Notes under the pieces: model-generated
Told to the model about the DNA's origin: nothing
The model's database searches: none
The model's input: the letters and a program-made list of their open reading frames with translations, nothing else
DNA from: Arthrobacter zhaoxinii
GTDB lineage: Bacteria > Actinomycetota > Actinomycetes > Actinomycetales > Micrococcaceae
Direction of reading: 5' to 3'
DNA: 64,000 nucleotides
Assembly: GCF_024385505.1 (NCBI RefSeq)
Contig: NZ_JANFLT010000006.1
Span: 124,001-188,000 of the forward strand
Program-made: the position numbers and the translations under genes
Part shown: positions 17,152 to 25,429 of the stretch, piece after piece
Numbering within the stretch: the first letter of the stretch is position 1
Layout: every line of letters starts with the position of its first letter

Positions 17152-18204
17152 ATGACTTCACTACGCACCAAAGCTCTGTCCTTCATTGCCCTGCTTGCCC
17201 TCGGTACCGTCGGCTGCACCCCGGTTACCGACAGCCATTCCGCACCAGCTCCGTCCGCTGACATCTCCGAGTCGGCCTCCGCCCAGCCTGCAGCGACCGA
17301 GCCCGCCGACGTCGAGCCCGCCCAGCAGGAACCGGCCGAACCGGCGGCACCGGCCGCGGCAGGCACCGCCCTGGACCAGCTGGCCGGCATCCCGATCAAG
17401 GGCCGCGCCCCGAAGACCGGATATGACCGTGAACAGTTCGGTCCGGCCTGGGCTGATACGGACCACAACGGCTGCGACACCCGCAACGACATCCTCGCCC
17501 GGGACCTGGTGGACGTCGTGTACAAGGACGGAACCCGGGAATGCGTGGTTGCTTCCGGCACTTTCCTGGACCCCTACACGGGAAGCACCATCGCATTTGT
17601 CCGCGGCAACGCCACCAGCACCGCGGTTCAGATTGACCACGTCGTGGCCCTGTCCGATGCCTGGCAGAAGGGGGCCCAGCAGCTCTCCGCCGAGGAGCGC
17701 CGCCAGCTGGCGAACGATCCGTTGAACCTCATGGCTGCCGACGGTCCGGCGAACGGCTCGAAGTCCGACAGCGACGCCGCCACCTGGCTGCCCGCCAACA
17801 AGGGATTCCGCTGCGAATATGTGGCCCGGCAGACAGCGGTCAAGGCCGAATACCGGTTGTGGATGACGCAGGCCGAGCACGATGCCATTGCCGCGGTGCT
17901 CTCGGGCTGCCCGGAGGAGCCGGTGCCCGCCCGTGAAGGGGCGATGCCCGTAGCAGCCGTTGCCGCCCAGCCTGCTCCTGCTGCACCTGCTCCTGCTGCA
18001 CCTGTTCCGGCGGCTCCCGCACCGGCCGCGCCTGCTCCGGCGGAACCTGCGCCTGCCGCGCCTGCACCGGCCGCTCCCGCAGGGGCGAGCTACGCCAACT
18101 GCTCGGCGGTCAAAGCCGCGGGTGTTGCGCCGATCCGCCCCGGAGACCCCGGATGGGATCCGAAATTCGACCGGGACGGCGACGGCGTCGGCTGTACGTC
18201 CTAG
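17152..18204 (+). CDS. Exported HNH-type nuclease-like lipoprotein with excalibur domain
   Basis: A 350-residue protein. The N-terminus has a signal peptide ending in a lipobox-like TVGC at about residues 20-23, so it is probably a membrane-attached lipoprotein. A DUF1524/HNH-like domain follows: IDHVVALSDAWQKGAQQ, then NDPLNLMAADG and a basic end. A Pro/Ala repeat linker (about residues 275-310) leads to a C-terminal excalibur calcium-binding motif, with DRDGDGVGC. Related actinobacterial proteins are annotated as secreted HNH or DUF1524 proteins, and degradation of extracellular DNA is a reasonable guess. Start ATG 17152 or GTG 17146. Confidence 0.83.
   Translation: MTSLRTKALSFIALLALGTVGCTPVTDSHSAPAPSADISESASAQPAATEPADVEPAQQEPAEPAAPAAAGTALDQLAGIPIKGRAPKTGYDREQFGPAWADTDHNGCDTRNDILARDLVDVVYKDGTRECVVASGTFLDPYTGSTIAFVRGNATSTAVQIDHVVALSDAWQKGAQQLSAEERRQLANDPLNLMAADGPANGSKSDSDAATWLPANKGFRCEYVARQTAVKAEYRLWMTQAEHDAIAAVLSGCPEEPVPAREGAMPVAAVAAQPAPAAPAPAAPVPAAPAPAAPAPAEPAPAAPAPAAPAGASYANCSAVKAAGVAPIRPGDPGWDPKFDRDGDGVGCTS
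17971..18080 (+). repeat. Pro-Ala repeat linker in the HNH/excalibur gene
   Basis: Coding DNA made of repeated CCTGCTCCTGCTGCA-like units giving PAPAAP-type repeats of about 30-35 residues. It is a flexible cell-wall-spanning linker, and the DNA repetition makes it prone to length change. Confidence 0.75.
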
Positions 18205-18219
18205 GCCGCCGGCAACATC

Positions 18220-18263
18220 ACAGGCCCCGCCCTGCAGCGAAATGCTGCCCGGACGGGGCCTGT
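18220..18263. terminator. Bidirectional terminator between HNH gene and gluQ
   Basis: ACAGGCCCCG at 18220-18229 pairs with CGGGGCCTGT at 18254-18263, with a smaller inner stem. It lies 16 bases after the plus-strand stop and 7 bases after the minus-strand stop, so it can serve both convergent genes. Confidence 0.75.
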
Positions 18264-18269
18264 GTCGCG

Positions 18270-19187
18270 TCAGGAGTTACTGCGTGCGGTTCGAAGATCC
18301 CGTGCGGGGTCGAAAATCCAGGGCTCCAGCGGGATCCGGGCAGGGGAGAAGGCGGCCAGCGCCGCGTGCAGGTCCCCGGGCAGTCCCAGCGAACCGAGGA
18401 TCAGGGCCCGGACGGCATCGGCGTCCAGCCCGGCTGCGGCGAGGTCGGAAAGGGTGACGGCGCCGTCCCGCTTGGCCAGCCGCTGCCCGGCGGTGTTCAG
18501 GGCCAGCGGTACGTGGGCATAGCCGACGGGCGGCAGGCCGAGGAGGGAACCGAGATAGGCCTGCCGGGGTGCCGAGCTGAGCAGGTCATCCCCGCGGACC
18601 ACCTGGTCGATGCCCTGCAGTGCATCATCCAGCACCACCGCAAGGTTGTAGGAGGGGGCGCCGTCGTTGCGCAGCAGCACCAGGTCATCAACAGCCGAGG
18701 TGTAGCTGCCGTGCAGCTCGTCGGTCACGGTGAACTCGCGAACCTCCGCCCGCAGGCGCAGCGCCGCCGGACGGTCCCGCCGTCGTCGGGCGCGTTGTTC
18801 TTCGGTCAGGTGGCGGCAGGTGCCGGGGTAGGCTCCGGGCGGTGCATGCGGAGCCGAGGCCGCTTCCGCCACCTCCCGTCGGGTGCAGAAGCACTCGTAC
18901 ACCAGTCCCGCCCGGCGCAGTCCGTTGATCGCGTCGAGATAGATGTCGGTGCGTTCTGACTGACGGATGATGTCTGAGTCCCAGTCCAGGCCGACGGCGG
19001 TAAGGTCGCGCAGCTGGGCGGCTTCGGCGCCGGAGCGAACCCGGTCCAGGTCCTCCATCCGCAGCAGGAACCGGCGGCCGGTGCTGCGGGCGAAGAGCCA
19101 GGCCAGCAGGGCGGTGCGCAGGTTTCCTACATGCAGCTCTCCGGTGGGACTGGGAGCGAAGCGGCCGGCGGCGGAGGAAATAGGCAC
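18270..19187 (-). CDS. gluQ: Glutamyl-Q tRNA(Asp) synthetase
   Basis: A 305-residue paralogue of the catalytic core of glutamyl-tRNA synthetase. It attaches glutamate to the queuosine base in the tRNA(Asp) anticodon. Seen: GRFAPSPTGELHVGNLRTA (HIGH-like HVGN), the zinc site CFC with Y and C in GAYPGTC, and the KMSKS-like LAKRDGAVTL. The anticodon-binding domain is absent, as expected for GluQRS. The start at 19187 is followed at once by the family N-terminus. It is probably monocistronic. Confidence 0.9.
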   Translation of the reverse strand: MPISSAAGRFAPSPTGELHVGNLRTALLAWLFARSTGRRFLLRMEDLDRVRSGAEAAQLRDLTAVGLDWDSDIIRQSERTDIYLDAINGLRRAGLVYECFCTRREVAEAASAPHAPPGAYPGTCRHLTEEQRARRRRDRPAALRLRAEVREFTVTDELHGSYTSAVDDLVLLRNDGAPSYNLAVVLDDALQGIDQVVRGDDLLSSAPRQAYLGSLLGLPPVGYAHVPLALNTAGQRLAKRDGAVTLSDLAAAGLDADAVRALILGSLGLPGDLHAALAAFSPARIPLEPWIFDPARDLRTARSNS

Positions 19188-19348
19188 AGCTTCAGTCTAT
19201 TCCGGCGCCGTGGTGTCCGCCGGTCGTGCCCTTTCCGCTCCGGGCGGAAGGGAAGTACATTAGCGGGGTCTCTGAGGTGCGAGTCTGCGGACCGGGGATG
19301 TCCGCAAGACGATGGTTCATCCGCGGGGCGGTGCCTAGCGTTGCAGGC

Positions 19349-19603
19349 ATGGGACTTATGGAGCTCGAGGTCGCGCGGATGGAACACCGCCTGCGGGTGG
19401 CCGAGGTAGAGCGCCGCCACGCCCTCCGCCGAACCCTGCAGGAGCGGAAGCAGTCGGACGGCCCGGAGCGTGCCGAGACCGACTGGCCGCTGGCCACGCT
19501 TCGCCTGGGCCGGTTCAGCTTCGCGTTGTTCCGCACCGTCCGGCTGCCGGACGAACCCGGTGTCCGCCGTTCACCAGGGACGTCCAGACTTCTTCCGGGG
19601 TAG
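19349..19603 (+). CDS. Hypothetical small basic protein, 84 aa
   Basis: An 84-residue ORF starting at ATG 19349 (a second ATG lies at 19358). The first 35 residues are strongly helical and charged (ELEVARMEHRLRVAEVERRH), suggesting a short coiled coil; the rest is basic. I do not recognise a family. The start is supported only by a weak upstream purine stretch (GCAGG). It converges with the permease gene with a 15-base gap. It may be a real small gene or a chance ORF. Confidence 0.4.
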   Translation: MGLMELEVARMEHRLRVAEVERRHALRRTLQERKQSDGPERAETDWPLATLRLGRFSFALFRTVRLPDEPGVRRSPGTSRLLPG

Positions 19604-19618
19604 CGGGAACAGTGGAAC

Positions 19619-21052
19619 TCAGACCCTGTTGTCCGCGGCCCCCTGGGTTCCGGCGTCGTACGTTTCATCAACCAAATCCGCACGCACCAGGCCCTCGCCG
19701 TGGACCCAGAGACGGTAGGCGCCGAACAGGAACGCGATCCACACTGCGCCCACGATCAGGGCCACCCGGGTTTCGGGCATGATGCCGAGCAGCACCACAA
19801 TGAAGACCATAAAGGCCAGCGCAGCATAGGACGCAACCGGCCAGAACGGCACGCCGAATTCGGAGGCCGGCAGGTGCCGGCGCTTGATTTCCCGCTTCAT
19901 CGCGATGTGAGAGAGCAGGATCATCAGCCATACCCAGACCGTTGCGAAGGTGGCAATCGAAGCGATGATCGTGAACAGCGATTCGGGCAGCAGCGCATTC
20001 AGCACGACGCCGGCCAGCAGCACCACGGCCATGGTCGCCACAGTCATCCAGGGCACGCCGTGCCGGGAAATCCTGGCGAACGACGCCGGAGCCTGGCCTT
20101 CCTGCGAGAGACCGTAGAGGACTCGGCCGGCACCGAAGATGTCGGAGTTGATGGCGGAGATCGCGGCGGTGATCACCACGGCGTTGAGGATGTGCGCTGC
20201 CGCAGGGATGCCGAGGGCGTCGAAGATCTGCACGAACGGACTGGTTTCGCCGTTGATGTCCTGCCACGGGAAGATCATCATCAGGATGCCCAGGGCGCAC
20301 ACGTAGAAGAGCAGGATGCGTACCGGCACGGTGTTGACCGCGGCCGGGATGGCCTTCTTGGGGTTGTCCGCTTCGCCGGCGGTAATGCCGATGGTTTCAA
20401 TGCCGCCGAAGGCAAACATCACAATCGAGAAGGACGCCAGCAGGCCCCAGAACCCGTTGGCGAAGAACCCTCCGGAGCCGAGCATCGTGTCCAGGCCGGG
20501 GTTGGCGACGTCGGGCAGTCCGAAGCCGAACACTACAATGGCCGCTCCGCCTACGATCATCGCAATGATTGCGGCGACCTTGATCAGCGAGAGCCAGAAT
20601 TCCGTTTCGCCGAACACCTTCACCCGCATCAGGTTCAGTGCGGCGATCAGCATCACGACGGCGAGGATCCAGATCCAGCGCGGTACGTCTTCGAACCAGA
20701 AGCCCATATAGATACCGAACGCAGTGACGTCCGCAATGGCGACGATGGCCATTTCGAAGGCGAACGTCCAGCCGGTGATGAACCCTGCGAACGGGCCAAG
20801 GTAGCGGCTGGCGTAGTGTCCGAACGATCCGGAGACCGGATGCCGGACAGCCATTTCGCCGAGTGCCCGCATGACCAGGAAGACAGCGGCTCCGCCGATC
20901 ATGTAGGCCAGCAGCACGGACGGTCCGGCGGACTGGATGGCTGAGGCGGACCCGTAGAAGAGGCCGGTGCCGATGGCCGAACCGAGCGCCATGAAGCGGA
21001 TGTGCCGGACATTCAGCCCGCGGGCCAATGCCTGGGTAAAGGAGGACTTCAA
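19619..21052 (-). CDS. APC-family amino-acid permease
   Basis: A 477-residue integral membrane transporter with 12 predicted segments, of the amino acid/polyamine/organocation superfamily (proline/aromatic/GABA permease-like group). The signature [21 protein letters not shown] is immediately N-terminal, followed by [22 protein letters not shown] and [21 protein letters not shown]. The substrate cannot be decided. No ATG stands at a suitable place: TTG 21052, preceded by AAGG, is the best start, and TTG 21100 is a longer alternative. Confidence 0.88.
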   Translation of the reverse strand: MKSSFTQALARGLNVRHIRFMALGSAIGTGLFYGSASAIQSAGPSVLLAYMIGGAAVFLVMRALGEMAVRHPVSGSFGHYASRYLGPFAGFITGWTFAFEMAIVAIADVTAFGIYMGFWFEDVPRWIWILAVVMLIAALNLMRVKVFGETEFWLSLIKVAAIIAMIVGGAAIVVFGFGLPDVANPGLDTMLGSGGFFANGFWGLLASFSIVMFAFGGIETIGITAGEADNPKKAIPAAVNTVPVRILLFYVCALGILMMIFPWQDINGETSPFVQIFDALGIPAAAHILNAVVITAAISAINSDIFGAGRVLYGLSQEGQAPASFARISRHGVPWMTVATMAVVLLAGVVLNALLPESLFTIIASIATFATVWVWLMILLSHIAMKREIKRRHLPASEFGVPFWPVASYAALAFMVFIVVLLGIMPETRVALIVGAVWIAFLFGAYRLWVHGEGLVRADLVDETYDAGTQGAADNRV

Positions 21053-21156
21053 GAAAACGCACCTTGGAATGTGGGGGAGGTAGGCCGATTCAGGGGCCAA
21101 TCCATATTACGCCCATGGGCGGGATGCCGTTTTCAGGGGGACCCAAGCTGACATGA

Positions 21157-21188
21157 CGGTGGGGACCCCCGTCGAGGGATCCCCACCG
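21157..21188 (-). terminator. Terminator of the ArsR-AHSA1-VOC operon
   Basis: CGGTGGGGA pairs with TCCCCACCG around a 14-base loop, about 23 bases after the stop of the minus-strand VOC gene. It separates that operon from the permease promoter. Confidence 0.65.
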
Positions 21189-21210
21189 AATAAGGTTCTG
21201 CCGCTGCGCG

Positions 21211-21648
21211 TTAGTGCTGCTCCGCCGGATAGCTGATCCGTGCATCATGCGGAATCAGCGGCTTGTCCGCCCGGACCTTCATCTCCTGCACGGTCCAGGC
21301 GTTGCCGTCCGGATCCGCAAAGCTGAAGAAGGTTCCGCCGTCGCGCTCGTCAAAGACGGTCACGTCGCCGACCTCCACGCCGCGGTCCAGCAGTTCCTGG
21401 CGGGCCGCCTGCGCATTCGGCACCACCAGCTGCAGCCCCCGCAGGGAACCGGGCAGCATGCCCTGTTGGGAAGCCGGATCGCCGAGCACGATCGAGCAAC
21501 CCGAGCCGGTCGGTGTCAGCTGCGCGAAATCCATCTGCTCGGTCGACGTGCGGTGATCCAGATGGAAGCCCAGCTGGTCGCGGTAGAAGGCGATCGCCCG
21601 GTCCTGGTCACTGACCGGGACGATCATTACCTCGAGGGTCCAGTCCAT
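21211..21648 (-). CDS. VOC-superfamily (glyoxalase/bleomycin-resistance-like) protein
   Basis: A 145-residue VOC protein with two beta-alpha-beta-beta-beta units: RAIAFYRDQLGFHLDHR in the first and FFSFADPDGNAWTVQEM in the second. The latter is the typical closing motif with the metal-binding Glu. Function within the family ranges from lyases to resistance proteins. GGAGGA just before ATG 21648 supports the start. It is the last gene of a four-gene operon led by an ArsR regulator and is 4 bases after the second AHSA1 gene. Confidence 0.85.
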   Translation of the reverse strand: MDWTLEVMIVPVSDQDRAIAFYRDQLGFHLDHRTSTEQMDFAQLTPTGSGCSIVLGDPASQQGMLPGSLRGLQLVVPNAQAARQELLDRGVEVGDVTVFDERDGGTFFSFADPDGNAWTVQEMKVRADKPLIPHDARISYPAEQH

Positions 21649-21652
21649 GGCG

Positions 21653-22141
21653 TTATCCTCCGGTTCGGGCGGATGCGAGCAGATCATCCAGCTGGTTGTA
21701 GCCGTCAGACATGCCCTCTTCCATGCCGTTGCCCAGGAACCCGTCCCGGGATTCCACCGATGGGTACAGGGAACGGCCGGTCACCCGGCTCCTGCCGCCG
21801 GGCAGCTCAGTGAAGGTGTTGTATTCGAGCGTCACGACGTCCGGGTAGCCCTCGAATTCGAACGTCTGCAGTACGAAATCGTCCTGCCGCACCGAGTGGA
21901 ACATGCCGCGGAAGGCATATTCCACACCGTCGTCTCCGGACTGGACGACCCGGTAGGCACCGCCGGATCGCGGCTCGAACACGTCCAACCGGGCGGTCAG
22001 GTCCCCCGGGCCGATCCACTGCACATAAAGGTCCGGATCCATGTGTCCTTGGAAGACAGCGCTGACCGGGAAATCGAAGTCGCGTTGATACTCCAGGAAG
22101 GGTTCACCCGCGGGTGCGTGAATTGTCAGCGGGTTGCTCAT
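21653..22141 (-). CDS. SRPBCC/AHSA1-domain protein (second copy)
   Basis: A 162-residue protein with a START-like AHSA1 fold. Motifs: DFDFPVSAVFQGHMDPDLYVQWIGPG, GGAYRVVQSGDDGVEYAFRGMF and QTFEFEGYPDVVTLEYNTF. The family binds hydrophobic small molecules, and in such ArsR operons its role is poorly known. It overlaps the preceding paralogue by one base at the TGATG junction, so translation is coupled. It is clearly a tandem duplicate of its neighbour. Confidence 0.87.
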   Translation of the reverse strand: MSNPLTIHAPAGEPFLEYQRDFDFPVSAVFQGHMDPDLYVQWIGPGDLTARLDVFEPRSGGAYRVVQSGDDGVEYAFRGMFHSVRQDDFVLQTFEFEGYPDVVTLEYNTFTELPGGRSRVTGRSLYPSVESRDGFLGNGMEEGMSDGYNQLDDLLASARTGG

Positions 22142-22647
22142 CACGCACCCCTTCCCTGCAGCGCCTCCGGCTGAAGCTGGGCGAGGAGCTCCTCCATCCG
22201 GTCGAAGCCCTCGGAGACCCCGCCCTCCATACCGGAGGCTGCCATGCCGTCGCGCGCCTCCATGGAGGGGTAGACCGCATGGGTGGTGATCCGGGTGCGG
22301 CCGCCGTCGAGCGCCTCGAGCGTCATGAACTCCAGGCTGGTGACGTCCGGATAGCCGGAGAATTCGAAGGTCTGAATCGCGGACTCGTTCTCCCGCACGG
22401 TGTGGAAGATGCCCCGGAATTCGTAGGGCACTCCCTCCGGCCCGGTATGGACGTAGCTGTAGGACCCTCCCGTGCGGAAATCGTAGTGGTTGATGTCCAT
22501 CTTCATCCGGCGTGGTCCCAGCCATTGGACCAGCAGGTCCGGTTCGGAGTACGCCCGGAAGACCTGGTCCACGGGATAGTCCAGCTCGCGGCTGAAATCG
22601 ATGAAGGGGACACCGTCTGGAACGGTGAGCTGCAGTGCATTGGTCAT
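22141..22647 (-). CDS. SRPBCC/AHSA1-domain protein (first copy)
   Basis: A 168-residue paralogue of the next gene, with ELDYPVDQVFRAYSEPDLLVQ, WLGPRRMKMDINHYDFRTGG and a C-terminal EGGVSEGFDRMEELLAQL. It forms the expected hydrophobic-pocket fold with the AHSA1 closing helix. Its start overlaps the stop of the ArsR gene (ATGA), so the repressor and these proteins are made together. The ligand is unknown. Confidence 0.87.
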   Translation of the reverse strand: MTNALQLTVPDGVPFIDFSRELDYPVDQVFRAYSEPDLLVQWLGPRRMKMDINHYDFRTGGSYSYVHTGPEGVPYEFRGIFHTVRENESAIQTFEFSGYPDVTSLEFMTLEALDGGRTRITTHAVYPSMEARDGMAASGMEGGVSEGFDRMEELLAQLQPEALQGRGA

Positions 22648-23012
22648 GATGAATCCTTTGCCTGCGGACCGCCTTTCGCTGCGGCCCGTGCGTTGAGCAC
22701 GGCGTCAAGGCTGCGGAACTGCTCCTCGCGGGTCAGCCGGTACTGGCCGATCCAGGCGGTGAGCGCCTCCAACCGTGCGGGATTCAGGTGGACGGGCCGG
22801 CGCTGGGCGTCACGGCTGCGCGTGACCAGCTGCGCCTGCTCGAGGACCTGGATGTGCTTCGAGATGGCCTGCTTCGAGATCTCGAAGGGTTCCGCCAATT
22901 CGTTGACCGTGGCAGGGCCCCGGGATAGCCGGGCGATGATCTGGCGGCGGGCCGGATCGGCCAGGGCCAGGAAGGCCTTGTCCAGAAGGGGTTCGTCGCT
23001 GGAGGATTCCAT
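22644..23012 (-). CDS. ArsR-family regulator
   Basis: A 122-residue winged-helix regulator. The helix-turn-helix is ARLSRGPATVNELAEPFEISKQAISKHIQVLEQAQLV, followed by the wing TRSRDAQRRPVHLNPARLEAL. No ArsR-type cysteine metal site is visible, so it belongs to the non-metal branch usually found next to AHSA1 genes. It heads the operon 23012 to 21211. A paired inverted repeat at 23054-23093 is its probable binding site, giving autoregulation. Confidence 0.87.
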   Translation of the reverse strand: MESSSDEPLLDKAFLALADPARRQIIARLSRGPATVNELAEPFEISKQAISKHIQVLEQAQLVTRSRDAQRRPVHLNPARLEALTAWIGQYRLTREEQFRSLDAVLNARAAAKGGPQAKDSS

Positions 23013-23053
23013 GCTGTTGGTCAGCTTCTGTCTGCTCGCATATTAGTAGCGGT

Positions 23054-23093
23054 GTAATCAAGGTGCTGGTTGTTCAACCTTTCGGTTGATTAC
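23054..23093. promoter_or_regulatory. Probable ArsR operator/promoter
   Basis: Two nested inverted repeats lie 42-82 bases before the ArsR start. TCAACC (23074-23079) pairs with GGTTGA (23084-23089) around TTTC, and GTAATCAA (23054-23061) pairs with TTGATTAC (23086-23093). The AT-rich dyad in this position fits autorepression. No other feature was seen from 23094 to 23313. Confidence 0.6.
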
Positions 23094-23313
23094 GAACGTA
23101 CGACGGCGCCGGGGGAGGGTCAAGGGGTTGGTGAAGTTTTCTTAAGGACGACTGGGCGCCTGGGGCGGCAGAACGGAGCTATGTGAGTCGCTGTGCTGTG
23201 TCGATGCCTGCGCTGTGTGTGCGGAAGGTGCCGGCAAAGCCTGCGTTAGGGTTGTCGCGCAGGCCTGATACCTGCGGGAACGACGCCTAAGGTCATGGAA
23301 AAACGGGGGACCC

Positions 23314-23760
23314 ATGGAATACCAGTATCCGTACAACGGAGATGAGCCGACGTCGTCGTCGTCTCCGCCACCGCCACCGCCTGCTGCAAGCCCGGAATCG
23401 ACGGTTGTTCTTCAGGAAGCCCGGAGCGGGATGGACGGTGCAGCCGGCGGTACCGGAGATCTGCCGCCGTTGGGCGTGCTGGGGACGACGTTGATGGTAG
23501 TGGGCAACATCCTCTATCTATTGACGGCCGTTCCCGCCTTTGCCATCTTTGCGTTAGCGACACAGTTGCTCGAGGAATCGCAGTTGGACCCGCTTACCTT
23601 CTGGGCGAGTTTCGGGTGGCTGATCTCGTTCGCCGCCGGCTGGGGCGCCTTCGTATGGCTCTACCGCGACGGGGCGGCCAGACGCGGCGCCGTGGTATTC
23701 CTCGGAATCTTCTTCTTCTGGTCTGGAACATCTCTGCTGTCTCTGTTTGCGTTCGCGTAA
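23314..23760 (+). CDS. Hypothetical three-helix membrane protein, 148 aa
   Basis: A 148-residue protein. About 50 N-terminal residues are polar, with a run of Ser and Pro (after residue 14), then three hydrophobic segments around residues 55-85, 92-112 and 121-147. The Pro-rich tail followed by a membrane region is common among actinobacterial small membrane proteins. ATG 23314 is preceded by ACGGGGGACCC, which contains a usable ribosome-binding sequence. No family is recognised, and the role is unknown. Confidence 0.65.
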   Translation: MEYQYPYNGDEPTSSSSPPPPPPAASPESTVVLQEARSGMDGAAGGTGDLPPLGVLGTTLMVVGNILYLLTAVPAFAIFALATQLLEESQLDPLTFWASFGWLISFAAGWGAFVWLYRDGAARRGAVVFLGIFFFWSGTSLLSLFAFA

Positions 23761-24010
23761 GAACCGGCAATCGGGGAGGCGGTCGACGTCGCGCGCCGAA
23801 GTAGGCGCTGGGGCGGGTCTTGACTGCAGGTCTGTCCCGCGGGCCGTGACTGCAGGTCTGTCCGGCGGGAACAATCACGCCTCGGCGGGAGGGGGCGCCG
23901 CTGTTTCGCCGGAAAAGGGAGGCCCCCGTACCCAGTGCTTCAGGTTCCTTCCCCGCGACCGTAAACTGGCGGCAATTTATCCCCGGCAGCCCTGTGGAAG
24001 GGATGAGCGG

Positions 24011-25300
24011 ATGGACGAGCAGCCTCTCGATCCAGCAAAGGGATCCTCCGGAGAGCCCGGTGCTTCCGCGGCGTCGGGTGCTTCTGCGGCGTCCGGGCGG
24101 AAGCCGCGCATGAGGGTCGATCCCAAACGTTCCGCCATTCTGGGCGCCATGTTCCTGATGGCCACAAGTGCCATCGGACCCGGATTCATCACCCAGACCA
24201 CCGTGTTTACCGTTCAGCTCGGGGCGGCCTTCGCGTTCGCCATCCTGGTGTCGATCCTGGTGGACATCGCCGTCCAGCTGAATGTTTGGCGCATCATCGG
24301 CATTTCCGGGCTGCGGGCCCAGGTGCTGGGCAACAAGGTCCTCCCCGGGGCCGGGCTGGTACTCGCGATTCTGGTGTTCATTGGCGGACTCGTCTTCAAC
24401 GTGGGCAACGTGGCCGGTACCGGCCTGGGATTGAACGCCATGCTCGGCCTGGACCCGAAGATCGGTGCTGCTGCTTCCGCTCTGCTGGCCATCCTGATCT
24501 TCCTTTCCAAGCGGGCCGGTCTGGCGCTGGACCGGGTGGTGGTGGTCCTTGGTGCCCTGATGATCCTGCTGATGCTTTACGTCGCCATTGTTGCCGGACC
24601 TCCGGTGGGGAGCGCGCTGAAGAACACCGTCCTGCCCGAGCAAGTGGATTTCCTGGCCATCACCACCCTGATCGGCGGGACAGTCGGTGGATACATCACT
24701 TATGCAGGGGCGCACCGGATGGTCGACTCGGGAAATTCCGGGCTTGAAAACATCAAGCCCATTACCCGTGCTGCTCTGTTGGGTGTGATTGTCACCGGGG
24801 TGATGCGGGTACTGCTGTTCCTGGCCGTTTTGGGTGTGGTTGCCGGGGGAGCGGTGCTGAGCGGAGAGAATCTGGCTGCCGATGCCTTCCGCATCGCTGC
24901 TGGAGAGATCGGCATCAGGTTCTTCGGCATTGTGTTCTGGGCTGCGGCCCTGACCTCGGTAATTGGTGCCTCGTACACATCCGTTTCCTTCGTCACCAAG
25001 CTTTCCGGCACCGACCGTGTCCGGAACCTTCTCACGGTGGCGTTCATCGCGGTCTGTGCGGGAGCCTATCTGCTGCTGGGCCAGCCGCCGCAGACGCTGC
25101 TGGTTTTTGCCGGGGCCTTCAACGGGCTCATTCTGCCGCTCGGGTTTGCCATCCTGCTCTGGGCTGCCTGGCGGCGCCGGGACCTCCTGTCCGGGTATCA
25201 GTATCCGCGGTGGTTGCTCATCGTCGGTGTCCTGGCCTGGCTGCTGACCCTGTACCTAGGTTGGAATTCGCTTGCCGGTCTGCAGGCTCTCTGGGCATAA
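24011..25300 (+). CDS. NRAMP-like divalent metal transporter family protein
   Basis: A 429-residue membrane protein with about 11 hydrophobic segments, of the broad NRAMP superfamily. In place of the canonical DPGN of the first helix it has SAIGPGFITQTT, and the sixth helix reads TYAGAHRMVDSG instead of the usual metal-binding Met-Pro-His. It therefore belongs to a divergent branch and may not carry Mn2+/Fe2+. The N-terminal 35 residues are polar with a repeated ASG motif. Start ATG 24011 follows GAAGGGA; earlier codons lack a ribosome-binding site. The substrate is unknown. Confidence 0.75.
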   Translation: MDEQPLDPAKGSSGEPGASAASGASAASGRKPRMRVDPKRSAILGAMFLMATSAIGPGFITQTTVFTVQLGAAFAFAILVSILVDIAVQLNVWRIIGISGLRAQVLGNKVLPGAGLVLAILVFIGGLVFNVGNVAGTGLGLNAMLGLDPKIGAAASALLAILIFLSKRAGLALDRVVVVLGALMILLMLYVAIVAGPPVGSALKNTVLPEQVDFLAITTLIGGTVGGYITYAGAHRMVDSGNSGLENIKPITRAALLGVIVTGVMRVLLFLAVLGVVAGGAVLSGENLAADAFRIAAGEIGIRFFGIVFWAAALTSVIGASYTSVSFVTKLSGTDRVRNLLTVAFIAVCAGAYLLLGQPPQTLLVFAGAFNGLILPLGFAILLWAAWRRRDLLSGYQYPRWLLIVGVLAWLLTLYLGWNSLAGLQALWA

Positions 25301-25327
25301 GGCTTCGTGGACATAAGGCTTCGTGAA
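25296..25327. repeat. 16-bp tandem duplication at the transporter stop codon
   Basis: CATAAGGCTTCGTGGA at 25296-25311 is followed directly by CATAAGGCTTCGTGAA at 25312-25327, differing at one base. The first copy contains the TAA stop of the NRAMP-like gene, so the duplication does not alter the protein. The rest of the gap to 25429 holds nothing I can support. Confidence 0.85.
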
Positions 25328-25429
25328 AATCGGGCTCTGTGAACACAAGGCCTTAGGGACCTAGCCGGTACACCATGGCTTCTTCGGTCCGGACGGCGGC
25401 GGCTGCATAGTCATCGGTGCATAATCCGC

